12,463 nt of DNA, from positions 1 through 12,463 of the forward strand of contig JAAYEX010000027.1 in NCBI GenBank assembly GCA_012728535.1. Reading direction: 5' to 3'. The DNA comes from Clostridiaceae bacterium (lineage in GTDB: Bacteria; Bacillota; Clostridia; Saccharofermentanales; DTU023). Both the position numbers and the translations under genes were made by a program. The notes under the pieces were generated by a model. It was not told where the DNA came from. It did not search any database and saw nothing but the letters and a program-made list of their open reading frames with translations. Numbering within the stretch: the first letter of the stretch is position 1; every line of letters begins with the position of its first letter. Shown here in pieces: positions 7,166 through 12,463 of the stretch.

Positions 7166-7480
7166 ATGCAAGTAGTATTTCACATTGATGAGTTAAACAA
7201 ATGGCCTCTACTCCTCTCAAACGTCAAGAACTTTTTGGCAGTGGAAGCGGAAGCAAAGGTTGAAGTTGTCGCCTACGCAGAGGCTGTTACCTACTATGTA
7301 GGAGACGAGGAACTACCGGAAGAAATGATTGGCAAAGTAGACTTTGTTGCCTGCGGCAACGCCTTGAGAGCCTGGGAGATAGAGACTGAACTGCTGCCGG
7401 AACATGTACGGGTTGTTCCCTCAGGTGTAGTTGAAATCATACATAAACAAGCAGAAGGATACTATTACATCCGTCCTTAA
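7166..7480 (+). CDS. small DsrE/DsrF-like protein
   Basis: The 104-residue protein has the DsrE-like sulfur-carrier fold pattern. A beta strand with VVFHIDE opens the protein. NKWPLLLSNVKNFL follows as the first helix, then VEVVAYAEAVTYYV, and the DFVACGNALRAW stretch (59-70) with its only cysteine, C63. The closing 'VRVVPSGVVEIIHKQAEGYYYIRP' region is typical of this family, where the same Cys position is often the sulfur-relay residue. Related small proteins relay sulfane sulfur or have unknown roles. The ATG is preceded by AAAGGAGAAA. An in-frame upstream extension from 7109 overlaps the dehydrogenase end and is not favoured. It starts 22 bases after the dehydrogenase stop, so cotranscription is likely. 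Function in this setting is unknown. Confidence 0.75.
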   Translation: MQVVFHIDELNKWPLLLSNVKNFLAVEAEAKVEVVAYAEAVTYYVGDEELPEEMIGKVDFVACGNALRAWEIETELLPEHVRVVPSGVVEIIHKQAEGYYYIRP

Positions 7481-7485
7481 TACCG

Positions 7486-7505
7486 CAGGTTTCGGCAGGC
7501 TTCGG
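7486..7505 (+). repeat. 10-base tandem duplication
   Basis: CAGGTTTCGG (7486-7495) is followed at once by CAGGCTTCGG (7496-7505). The pair lies directly after the DsrE-like stop codon and runs into GGTGCCAGACACC, a small inverted repeat with GGTG/CACC arms (7504-7516). It may be part of a degenerate REP-like element. Confidence 0.6.
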
Positions 7506-7534
7506 TGCCAGACACCTAAGCTATTAACTTATTC

Positions 7535-7580
7535 TTGTCAAATTATTCTTGCAAAAGAGTAATTTGACAGGCCTGTTTTT
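7535..7580 (+). terminator. long hairpin with GCAA loop, probable terminator or part of a REP-like element
   Basis: Bases 7535-7550 pair with 7555-7570 in a 16-base-pair stem with only two G-U pairs, closed by the tetraloop GCAA, a GNRA type. Five bases after the stem is a run TTTTT (7576-7580). The stem is AT-rich and long, and the T-run is offset, so it is not a textbook terminator. It is the only candidate end for the HAD-alcohol dehydrogenase-DsrE unit. Confidence 0.55.
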
Positions 7581-7594
7581 GTGTACTCCTTAAA

Positions 7595-7641
7595 TTGTAA
7601 AACAATGAAGTTTATGGCACAATGTAGTTAATCTTAACTAC
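7595..7641 (+). promoter_or_regulatory. toxin-antitoxin promoter with operator palindrome
   Basis: TTGTAA (7595-7600) and CACAAT (7618-7623) are separated by 17 bases and form a plausible promoter. Immediately downstream, over the expected transcription start, lies a perfect inverted repeat: GTAGTTAA (7624-7631), TC, TTAACTAC (7634-7641). The ribosome site GAGGAG follows directly. A ribbon-helix-helix antitoxin is expected to bind such a site and repress its own operon. Confidence 0.6.
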
Positions 7642-7655
7642 GAGGAGTGATTGTC

Positions 7656-7880
7656 ATGAGCTCACCTATCTCTTTGCGTCTGGACGACAAGGTTAATGAA
7701 GCGCTTGAAAAATACATAAGAGCCAAGGGAATTTCAAAGGCGGAATTTATTCGTACTGCGATAATGGATAAATTGGAAGACGACTACGATATTATGGTGG
7801 CTGATCAGGCCTACGAAGAATGGCTTGAAAATGGTAAAAAAACAATTAGTTTCGAAGAGATGATGAATCTCTATGGCTAG
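7656..7880 (+). CDS. antitoxin, ribbon-helix-helix (RelB/CopG-like)
   Basis: This 74-residue protein starts with SPISLRLDDKVNEALEKYI, the beta strand plus helix of a ribbon-helix-helix DNA-binding domain. A second helix, SKAEFIRTAIMDKLEDD, follows. The remaining acidic tail (about 45-74) would wrap and neutralise the toxin. Known members of this class dimerise through the strand and repress their own promoter, often better in complex with the toxin. The ATG at 7656 is chosen over an in-frame GTG at 7647, which lies inside the GAGGAG ribosome site. The stop overlaps the toxin start by eight bases (ATGGCTAG), the usual antitoxin-first coupling. The operator-like palindrome just upstream fits autoregulation. 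Confidence 0.88.
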   Translation: MSSPISLRLDDKVNEALEKYIRAKGISKAEFIRTAIMDKLEDDYDIMVADQAYEEWLENGKKTISFEEMMNLYG

Positions 7881-8127
7881 ATATCGAGTTGAGTTCACCG
7901 AAAGTTTTGAAAAAGATTTTATTAAGTTGGACAGTGCTGTTCAAAAACAAATCTTGAAATGGATTGAAAAACATCTCCTGAATGTAGATTTTCCATCAAC
8001 ACCCGGGAAAACTTTAAAAGGAGAATTAAAAGATTATATTCGTTTTCGAGTGGGAGATTATCGGATTATTTCCATCGTAGAAGATGATATCTTTGTTATT
8101 ACTAACATCCATGTTGGGCATAGATAG
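7873..8127 (+). CDS. toxin of the RelE/ParE superfamily, RelE-like
   Basis: The 84-residue protein has the RelE/ParE fold pattern: the strand YRVEFTESFEKDF, a helical hairpin (residues 20-38), then KTLKGELKDYIRFRV and GDYRIISIVEDDIFVITNIHVGHR. The basic residues K46, K49, R57, R59, R64 and R84 are in the positions that in RelE-type toxins bind and cut ribosome-bound mRNA. The closing VGHR is typical of RelE rather than ParE. It is probably an mRNA interferase, but a gyrase-type (ParE) action cannot be excluded. Its start overlaps the antitoxin stop by eight bases and has no strong ribosome site, so translation is probably coupled. It appears intact. The gene converges on the radical SAM gene with 34 bases between. 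Confidence 0.88.
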   Translation: MARYRVEFTESFEKDFIKLDSAVQKQILKWIEKHLLNVDFPSTPGKTLKGELKDYIRFRVGDYRIISIVEDDIFVITNIHVGHR

Positions 8128-8161
8128 GATGTTTACAGGCAGTTCCATAATATACTCGGTG

Positions 8162-8995
8162 CTAGTGTAATCTCTTTCTCACTTCTGCAAGTAATCTTTC
8201 CTTATCTTGTGGCAGCATTCCTTTAATCTTGAGAATATTAGTCGGATGAGTGGTATCAAAAACTGTGGGAGTGGTCGGATCCAGATTTTCCAGGAGCGTC
8301 TTCACTTCAATCAGTCTTTCCCTGTTGGGCGCAGCTATGAAGTCTCCGCTTTCAACCATTTCCTTCAGCTTGGTTCCGGGGAAAACCGTCAGGTTCATGG
8401 TGATGACCCTTCTGGTCCTGAACTGCATGATCATTTCCGCAGTAGCCACTGCGTTCTCTACCGATCTTCCCTGTCCACCTATACCATATATAACGATGGT
8501 ATTGAAAGACAAATCAGCTTCATTCAGCTTCTTCGCCTGACTTATGGCATCAGAGACTGTATGTCCTTTGTTCATCAGTTTGAGAACTTCGTCACTGCCC
8601 GTTTCAAAACCAATGTAGAGATCCCACAGTCCTTTTTTATGAAGGATAGAAAGCTCCTCTGCTGAATACTGAGAAATACTCCTGATCGAAGCGTAGGAAG
8701 CGACACAGCCGCAATATGGCAGATATAGGTGGATCAGATCGAGCAAAAGATTCATCTTTTCAAAACCGATTTGCAAGGGATCCGCTCCGGTCAAAAACAC
8801 TCTTTCAGTGTAGGTATCGCCATGCTTTAACTCTGACTCAATGTCAGACAGATTTACCGGACTGAATTTTTCACCGGCGTACATGGAGCAAAAGGCACAG
8901 GCATTATATGAACAGGAAACTGTTACCGGCAAGAGAAAGGTATGCACCTCATCCTGGGGATAATGTATTGTTTGACTTCCGCTCATGACATTCAC
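8162..8995 (-). CDS. radical SAM protein with CX4CX2C cluster motif, last gene of the feo operon
   Basis: The 277-residue protein has a radical SAM barrel. The cluster cysteines are C28, C33 and C36 in VSCSYNACAFCSMY, giving CX4CX2C rather than the usual CX3CX2C. GADPLQIGFEKM, LYIGFETGSDEVL and VIYGIGG follow as the expected downstream barrel motifs of the Elp3/HemN-like branch. No extra cluster domain or B12 domain is visible. The substrate is unknown. It begins 40 bases after feoB and reads the same way, so it may be cotranscribed with iron uptake. The GTG at 8995 is the longest start; an ATG at 8986 is an alternative with AAGTGA a few bases before. Neither has a strong ribosome site. The short 34-base gap to the convergent toxin gene holds no terminator. 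Confidence 0.85.
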   Translation of the reverse strand: MNVMSGSQTIHYPQDEVHTFLLPVTVSCSYNACAFCSMYAGEKFSPVNLSDIESELKHGDTYTERVFLTGADPLQIGFEKMNLLLDLIHLYLPYCGCVASYASIRSISQYSAEELSILHKKGLWDLYIGFETGSDEVLKLMNKGHTVSDAISQAKKLNEADLSFNTIVIYGIGGQGRSVENAVATAEMIMQFRTRRVITMNLTVFPGTKLKEMVESGDFIAAPNRERLIEVKTLLENLDPTTPTVFDTTHPTNILKIKGMLPQDKERLLAEVRKRLH

Positions 8996-9035
8996 TTAGC
9001 GACAGGCTTTTACCTGCCATTCTTCTGAATAGGAA

Positions 9036-11135
9036 CTATTCTGCCTGCTTCCGGGATTCCCTATGCTTGGCCCGATAGTGTAAGACTACCGGCAACAATA
9101 AAAGCATGACTACTATAATAATTGAGGCAATCAAAGATACTCCCCACAGCAAGGCAATGCGGTATGCGATGAGAGCCGCCAACCAGGCCGCCAATAACTG
9201 GAAAACAATCATAATTCCGGTGTCCCGCCAATTGCCGAACTCATTTCTTGCAGCTGTTACAGCCGCTGCGCAGGGAGTATAAACCAAAACATATACTAAA
9301 AATGCAATAGCGGATGGTGTTGTAAACATGGATGCCAGAGTCGGTCCCAGTGTTTCTACAGTCGCTCCGCTCATCACAGCCAGGGTTGAGATAACAGCTT
9401 CTTTAGCTGTAAAGCCGGAGATAAGAGCAGCCGGAATCCGCCAGTCACTAAGACCCAGAGGTTTGAAAACAGGAGCTATGCCTGCTCCCAACCAGGCGAG
9501 CAGACTGTCGTCTGAGGAGGAAACAAAATCCAGATGCCGGTCGAAACTGCTGAGGAACCAGATGATGACCGTAACAGCCAGAATCACCGTAAATGCTCTG
9601 CGGAGGAAATCACTGATCTTATCCCAAAGATTTCTGCCGACTGAGATGAAGGAAGGAAAACGGTAGGGCGGCAGCTCCATGATAAAGGGGGAAGCCCCAC
9701 TGGTTTCAGGACGCTGGCGCAGGCTAAGTCCCAGTAACACAGCCAGATAAATCCCCAACAAATATAGGAGCACCATGGCCAGCCCTGCATGATTCGGGAA
9801 GAATACGGAAGCTATCGCACCGTAGATAGGAACCTTGGCTGAGCAAGACATAAAGGGAATCATAAAAATAGTTAGACGGCGATCCCGCTTGCTGGGAAGA
9901 GTACGTGTAGCCATAATGGCCGGTACTGAACAACCGAAGCCCATAATCAAGGGAACAATTGCCGCCCCGGAAATGCCCAGACGGCGCATCCAGCTGTCCA
10001 TGACAAAAGCAACCCGGGCCATATAACCACTGTCCTCGAGGATACTGAGCATCAGATACAAGAGTGCTATCAATGGCAGGAAAGAGAGCACTGAGCCAAC
10101 ACCTGCAAGGATGCCGTCCACAATAAGAGAGTGAAGGACAGTATTCAATCCGCTTGTAGCCAAAGCGCTGTCAATTTGAGAAGTTAGCCAACCCATGCCG
10201 TCTGTCAGCTGATCGGAGAGCCAGGTACCGGGCAAACCGAAAGCCACCCAAAAAACCAGGGCCATTAAAAGTATGAAAATCGGAATAGCTGCGAAACGGT
10301 GGGTCAGAACACCATCAAGCCTCTGGGTTAACAGGTCCTCACCGGTTCCTTTGTGTATGCTGGCAGACACCGCTTCATCAATAAAGCAATACCGCATATT
10401 GGCCAGTGCTGCCAAATTGTCAGTTTGTAGTTCTTCTTCCATCAGGGCAATAATCCGCTCAATGGCCTCAAGTTCATTATCCTTCAAATTCAGGCGTTTC
10501 TGAATTAAAGGGTCTCTTTCGGCGAGTTTAGTGGCGGCATAGCGTGAAGACAGGCCTGCATTATCAGCGCCTTCCTCAGTCAGTGACATTATTGCGTGGA
10601 TCGCTCTGTGGGCCGGACCTGAACAAAGGTCAAGCTTGGCCGGTTTTTGTCCCGTTTTTGCTACGCGAACAGTTTCATCTATCAGCTCGCGAATTCCTTC
10701 GTTCCTGGAGGCAGCTATGGGCACCAGCGGTACACCAAGATATTCGCAAAGTTCTTCAATATGAACATGGCTGCCATGCTGGCGCATTTCATCCATCATG
10801 TTGAGCGCGATCACCATGGGAATATTCATTTCAATTAATTGAATACTGAGATAAAGAGACCGCTCTATTTGAGTGGTGTCTATGACATTCAAGATCACGT
10901 CCGGCTTTTCATCAATCAAAAAGTCACGTGTGACTACCTCTTCGGATGAATAAGGAGAGAGCGAATATATACCGGGTAAGTCTACGACAGTAAAGTCAGA
11001 ATGGCCTCGCAGGGTTGCTTCCTTTTTACTGACGGTTACTCCCGGGAAGTTGCCAACCTTCTGATTACTGCCGGTCATTTGATTAAAAACAGTAGTTTTA
11101 CCACTGTTCTGGTTACCAATCAAAGCAACTATCAA
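9036..11135 (-). CDS. feoB: ferrous iron transport protein B
   Basis: This inner-membrane Fe(II) permease has a cytosolic GTPase domain. The 699 residues fit the family range. The GTPase has G1 GNQNSGKT (7-14), G2 in PGVTV (31-35), G3 DLPG (52-55), G4 NMMD (112-115) and G5 near SRNEG (143-147). A helical GDI-like domain covers about 165-270. The membrane half (about 280-690) has two Gate motifs with the cysteines thought to line the iron path, seen as GCSVPAIMATR and SCSAKVPIYGA. The start is a TTG, overlapping the feoA stop as TTGA, with AGAGGT five bases upstream inside feoA. Genes run feoA, feoB, then the radical SAM gene. The reading frame is intact. G1 has Gln in place of the frequent Pro (GNPNSGKT), which probably does not matter. 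Confidence 0.97.
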   Translation of the reverse strand: MIVALIGNQNSGKTTVFNQMTGSNQKVGNFPGVTVSKKEATLRGHSDFTVVDLPGIYSLSPYSSEEVVTRDFLIDEKPDVILNVIDTTQIERSLYLSIQLIEMNIPMVIALNMMDEMRQHGSHVHIEELCEYLGVPLVPIAASRNEGIRELIDETVRVAKTGQKPAKLDLCSGPAHRAIHAIMSLTEEGADNAGLSSRYAATKLAERDPLIQKRLNLKDNELEAIERIIALMEEELQTDNLAALANMRYCFIDEAVSASIHKGTGEDLLTQRLDGVLTHRFAAIPIFILLMALVFWVAFGLPGTWLSDQLTDGMGWLTSQIDSALATSGLNTVLHSLIVDGILAGVGSVLSFLPLIALLYLMLSILEDSGYMARVAFVMDSWMRRLGISGAAIVPLIMGFGCSVPAIMATRTLPSKRDRRLTIFMIPFMSCSAKVPIYGAIASVFFPNHAGLAMVLLYLLGIYLAVLLGLSLRQRPETSGASPFIMELPPYRFPSFISVGRNLWDKISDFLRRAFTVILAVTVIIWFLSSFDRHLDFVSSSDDSLLAWLGAGIAPVFKPLGLSDWRIPAALISGFTAKEAVISTLAVMSGATVETLGPTLASMFTTPSAIAFLVYVLVYTPCAAAVTAARNEFGNWRDTGIMIVFQLLAAWLAALIAYRIALLWGVSLIASIIIVVMLLLLPVVLHYRAKHRESRKQAE

Positions 11136-11467
11136 AGCTTACCTCTTCTTCTCGCACGTCTGCCACGTCTGGGCTTATGGCAATCTCTCTGCTGTAAACT
11201 GTGACTGCAACCTTTACAATCACCACAGAAATTGCTCGTCATTTGCAGTAAATCAACTTCGATAAAGCTTGCATCTTCTTTGCGCAGACTAAGAACATAT
11301 GAACGTATCCTTATACAAAGCGGATCTCCACTGGGTGCCGGGGTTCCCATTATAAGTTGTGTCCCCGGAGTCAGCCCCATATCAAGCAGGCGACGGCGCA
11401 AAGCACCCTCACCTTTTACTTCAACAATTTCTGCTTGTTGTCCGGGTAATAATTCTGCCAGTGTCAT
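11132..11467 (-). CDS. feoA: FeoA domain protein with Cys-rich and Arg-rich C-terminal tail
   Basis: FeoA is a small cytosolic SH3-like protein needed for FeoB function. Residues 1-76 are a normal FeoA domain: TLAELLPGQQAEIVEV, LRRRLLDMGLTPGTQL and the closing SFIEVDL. Residues 79-111 are an addition. They contain C81, C84, C87 and C96 in NFCGDCKGCSHSLQQRDC, followed by a run of Arg ending in RGKL. Most FeoA proteins end near residue 75-85, so the tail is unusual. It might bind an iron-sulfur cluster or metal in the manner of FeoC, but this is a guess. Start is ATG with CAGGAGTG upstream. It overlaps feoB by four bases. The tail codons also hold the feoB ribosome site. Confidence 0.9.
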   Translation of the reverse strand: MTLAELLPGQQAEIVEVKGEGALRRRLLDMGLTPGTQLIMGTPAPSGDPLCIRIRSYVLSLRKEDASFIEVDLLQMTSNFCGDCKGCSHSLQQRDCHKPRRGRRARRRGKL

Positions 11468-11511
11468 AGTTCACTCCTGTTGCGAGTTAGTAGTAGGTAA
11501 CTCCAGAGGTA

Positions 11512-11539
11512 ATTATAACACCTGCTAACTTAAGGTCAA
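11512..11539 (-). promoter_or_regulatory. promoter of the feoAB operon
   Basis: On the minus strand TTGACC (11534-11539) and TATAAT (11512-11517) are separated by 16 bases, and a TG one base before the -10 makes it extended. Transcription would start near 11505, giving a leader of about 38 bases. No Fur-type box was recognised near it. The rest of the 253-base divergent gap is covered by the promoters and operators listed; between about 11545 and 11640 nothing is recognised. Confidence 0.75.
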
Positions 11540-11647
11540 TACTTTCCTCTGCCGGCCGTAAACACCTTGGATTACCGGAACACTTGTATCATTTTTTAAT
11601 CAAATCAGAAGCTTTTTTTGCCTATCATAATTAAAGCATGAGGGTTA

Positions 11648-11695
11648 TTGACATATGTCAGAATCAGTGTATACTTGAGTTAATGACATATGTCG
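11648..11695 (+). promoter_or_regulatory. DUF5320 promoter with paired palindromic operators
   Basis: TTGACA (11648-11653) and TATACT (11670-11675) form a strong promoter with a 16-base spacer. The perfect palindrome TGACATATGTCA (11649-11660) overlaps the -35 box. A second copy, TGACATATGTCG (11684-11695), lies just after the -10 box over the start of transcription. The copies are 35 bases apart and extend as inverted repeats of each other over GTTATYGACATATGTCA. This placement fits blocking of polymerase by a dimeric repressor. The regulator is not identified; the DUF134 protein encoded downstream is one candidate. Confidence 0.75.
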
Positions 11696-11720
11696 ATAAC
11701 TTAATGAAAGGAGAATAATT

Positions 11721-12044
11721 ATGCCAAGAAGAGATGGAACGGGACCAATGGGTGCCGGAGCAATGACAGGCAGAGGATTAGGTCCTTGTAACGATGAGAA
11801 TCGCGGAACCCCCTACTACCCTCGCGGAAGAGGCAGAGCTGCTTTTGGACGCGGAATGGGTTGCGGAATGGGACGTGGCGCAGGCTACGGCCGTGGTTTT
11901 GGATACGGGAGAGCTTATGGCAGAGGATTCTATATGGATCTGGAGCCCACACAATCCCGCAAGGAAATCTTGCAAGAACGAAGAGATTATCTGCAACGCA
12001 AGCTTGAAATCATTGATGATGAATTAGAAAATGTAGAAGAATAA
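11721..12044 (+). CDS. DUF5320 family Gly/Arg-rich protein
   Basis: The 107-residue protein begins PRRDGTGPMGAGAMTGRGLGPC, the N-terminal signature of DUF5320. Residues 35-70 are rich in Gly-Arg and Gly-Tyr pairs, with C48 and earlier C23. Residues 79-107 (SRKEILQERRDYLQRKL onwards) are charged, with a heptad pattern of a short coiled coil. The function of DUF5320 is unknown. From general knowledge, such genes often accompany DUF134 and NifX/Mrp-type iron-sulfur genes; here DUF134 follows. The ATG has GAAAGGAG upstream. It is probably the first gene of the rightward operon driven by the paired-operator promoter and is divergent from feoAB. An iron- or redox-linked role is inferred from the setting only. 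Confidence 0.85.
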   Translation: MPRRDGTGPMGAGAMTGRGLGPCNDENRGTPYYPRGRGRAAFGRGMGCGMGRGAGYGRGFGYGRAYGRGFYMDLEPTQSRKEILQERRDYLQRKLEIIDDELENVEE

Positions 12045-12048
12045 ACGA

Positions 12049-12075
12049 GATTTCGCGGAGGACGCTCTGCGAATC
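12049..12075 (+). other. intergenic stem-loop between the DUF5320 and DUF134 genes
   Basis: CGCGGAG (12054-12060) pairs with CTCTGCG (12065-12071) around the loop GACG, with one G-U pair. Outer pairs extend it to 12049 and 12075 with one bulged T. Only a short TTTCT follows, so it is at best a leaky terminator or attenuator. It may instead stabilise the upstream mRNA or set unequal expression of the two genes. Confidence 0.45.
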
Positions 12076-12096
12076 TTTCTCGCTTAAGGAGAAAAT

Positions 12097-12463
12097 ATGC
12101 CACGACCAATGAAAAGAAGAAGAGTATGCAGCCTGCCGGACAATGTAAGTTTTGGCCCACTTGGCATGTTTGATGATCAGGAAGAGATCAGAATGACTGT
12201 CGACGAATACGAAACTATCAGACTGATTGATCTTGAAGGCTTCACACAGGAAGCAGCTTCTGAACAAATGAATGTAGGGCGCACCACAGTGCAGGCTATT
12301 TATGCTGATGCCAGAAGAAAATTGGCAGATTCTTTGGTAAATGGCAAATTGCTGACAATCGATGGCGGTAAATATCAACTCTGCGACTATTCAGAAGATT
12401 TCTGTGGCCCGGCATGCCGCAGACATGGCGGGCAGGGACACGGACGTGGACAGGGACACGGAC
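12097..12463 (+). CDS. DUF134 (UPF0251) family DNA-binding protein, 3' end outside window
   Basis: The frame is open to the window end: 122 codons are visible. The protein begins MPRPMKRRRVCSLPDN, then VDEYETIRLIDLEGFTQEAA and MNVGRTTVQAIYADARRKLA, a helix-turn-helix resembling sigma-70 region 4 (about residues 36-75). Both the order and these words match DUF134. After the domain come DFCGPACRRHGG and a His/Gly/Arg/Gln-rich run (about 103 onwards), which probably continues outside the window. The metal-rich tail suggests metal binding, by analogy only. The ATG has AAGGAGA five bases upstream. It lies 52 bases after the DUF5320 stop, with a hairpin between. DUF134 proteins are mostly of unknown function; a regulator role is the reasonable guess. 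It could bind the paired palindromes upstream of DUF5320. Confidence 0.88.
   Translation, partial: MPRPMKRRRVCSLPDNVSFGPLGMFDDQEEIRMTVDEYETIRLIDLEGFTQEAASEQMNVGRTTVQAIYADARRKLADSLVNGKLLTIDGGKYQLCDYSEDFCGPACRRHGGQGHGRGQGHG

Noticed and set aside
7535..7570. Hairpin considered as a CRISPR repeat or small RNA gene
   Set aside because: There is a single copy with no spacer array and no promoter clearly reading it. A terminator or REP-like piece fits better.
11468..11560. Fur or DtxR box in the feoA promoter
   Set aside because: The expected 19-base inverted repeats are not present; only short four-base arms were found.

Overview
The window reads as chromosomal DNA from a low- to mid-GC Gram-positive anaerobe, most likely a Firmicute of the Clostridia type. 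The reasons are strong AGGAGG-type ribosome sites, frequent TTG and GTG starts, TTGACA/TATAAT promoters, an iron-dependent alcohol dehydrogenase, a ferrous-iron uptake operon and the DUF5320/DUF134 pair. This taxonomic call is inference. There are no rRNA or tRNA genes, no CRISPR array, no phage genes and no intact transposon. No stretch without a gene exceeds about 280 bases.

Left part (1-4236). The 3' end of a LacI-type regulator gene runs rightward and converges on a leftward polyamine operon speD-speA-speE. SpeD makes decarboxylated S-adenosylmethionine, the PLP decarboxylase makes agmatine, cadaverine or putrescine, and SpeE transfers aminopropyl groups. No agmatinase gene (speB) is present. 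Upstream lies a leftward glyoxalase-I-like gene with its own putative promoter.

Middle (4237-8127), all rightward. A membrane protein with an extreme Gln/Pro/Tyr-rich N-terminus ends in a clear terminator. It is followed by a phosphoglycolate-phosphatase-like HAD hydrolase, an iron-type alcohol dehydrogenase and a small DsrE-like protein. A hairpin region that may be a degenerate REP-like element then precedes a ribbon-helix-helix/RelE toxin-antitoxin pair, which has an 18-bp operator-like palindrome at its predicted transcription start.

Right part (8128-12463). A leftward feoA-feoB-radical SAM operon has a good promoter. FeoA carries an unusual Cys-rich, Arg-rich tail, and the radical SAM protein has a CX4CX2C cluster motif. 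Divergent from feoA is a DUF5320 gene followed by a DUF134 DNA-binding protein gene that runs off the window. The DUF5320 promoter carries two copies of a palindrome, one over the -35 box and one just after the -10 box. This is a clear repressor-type architecture and the most interesting regulatory signal in the window.
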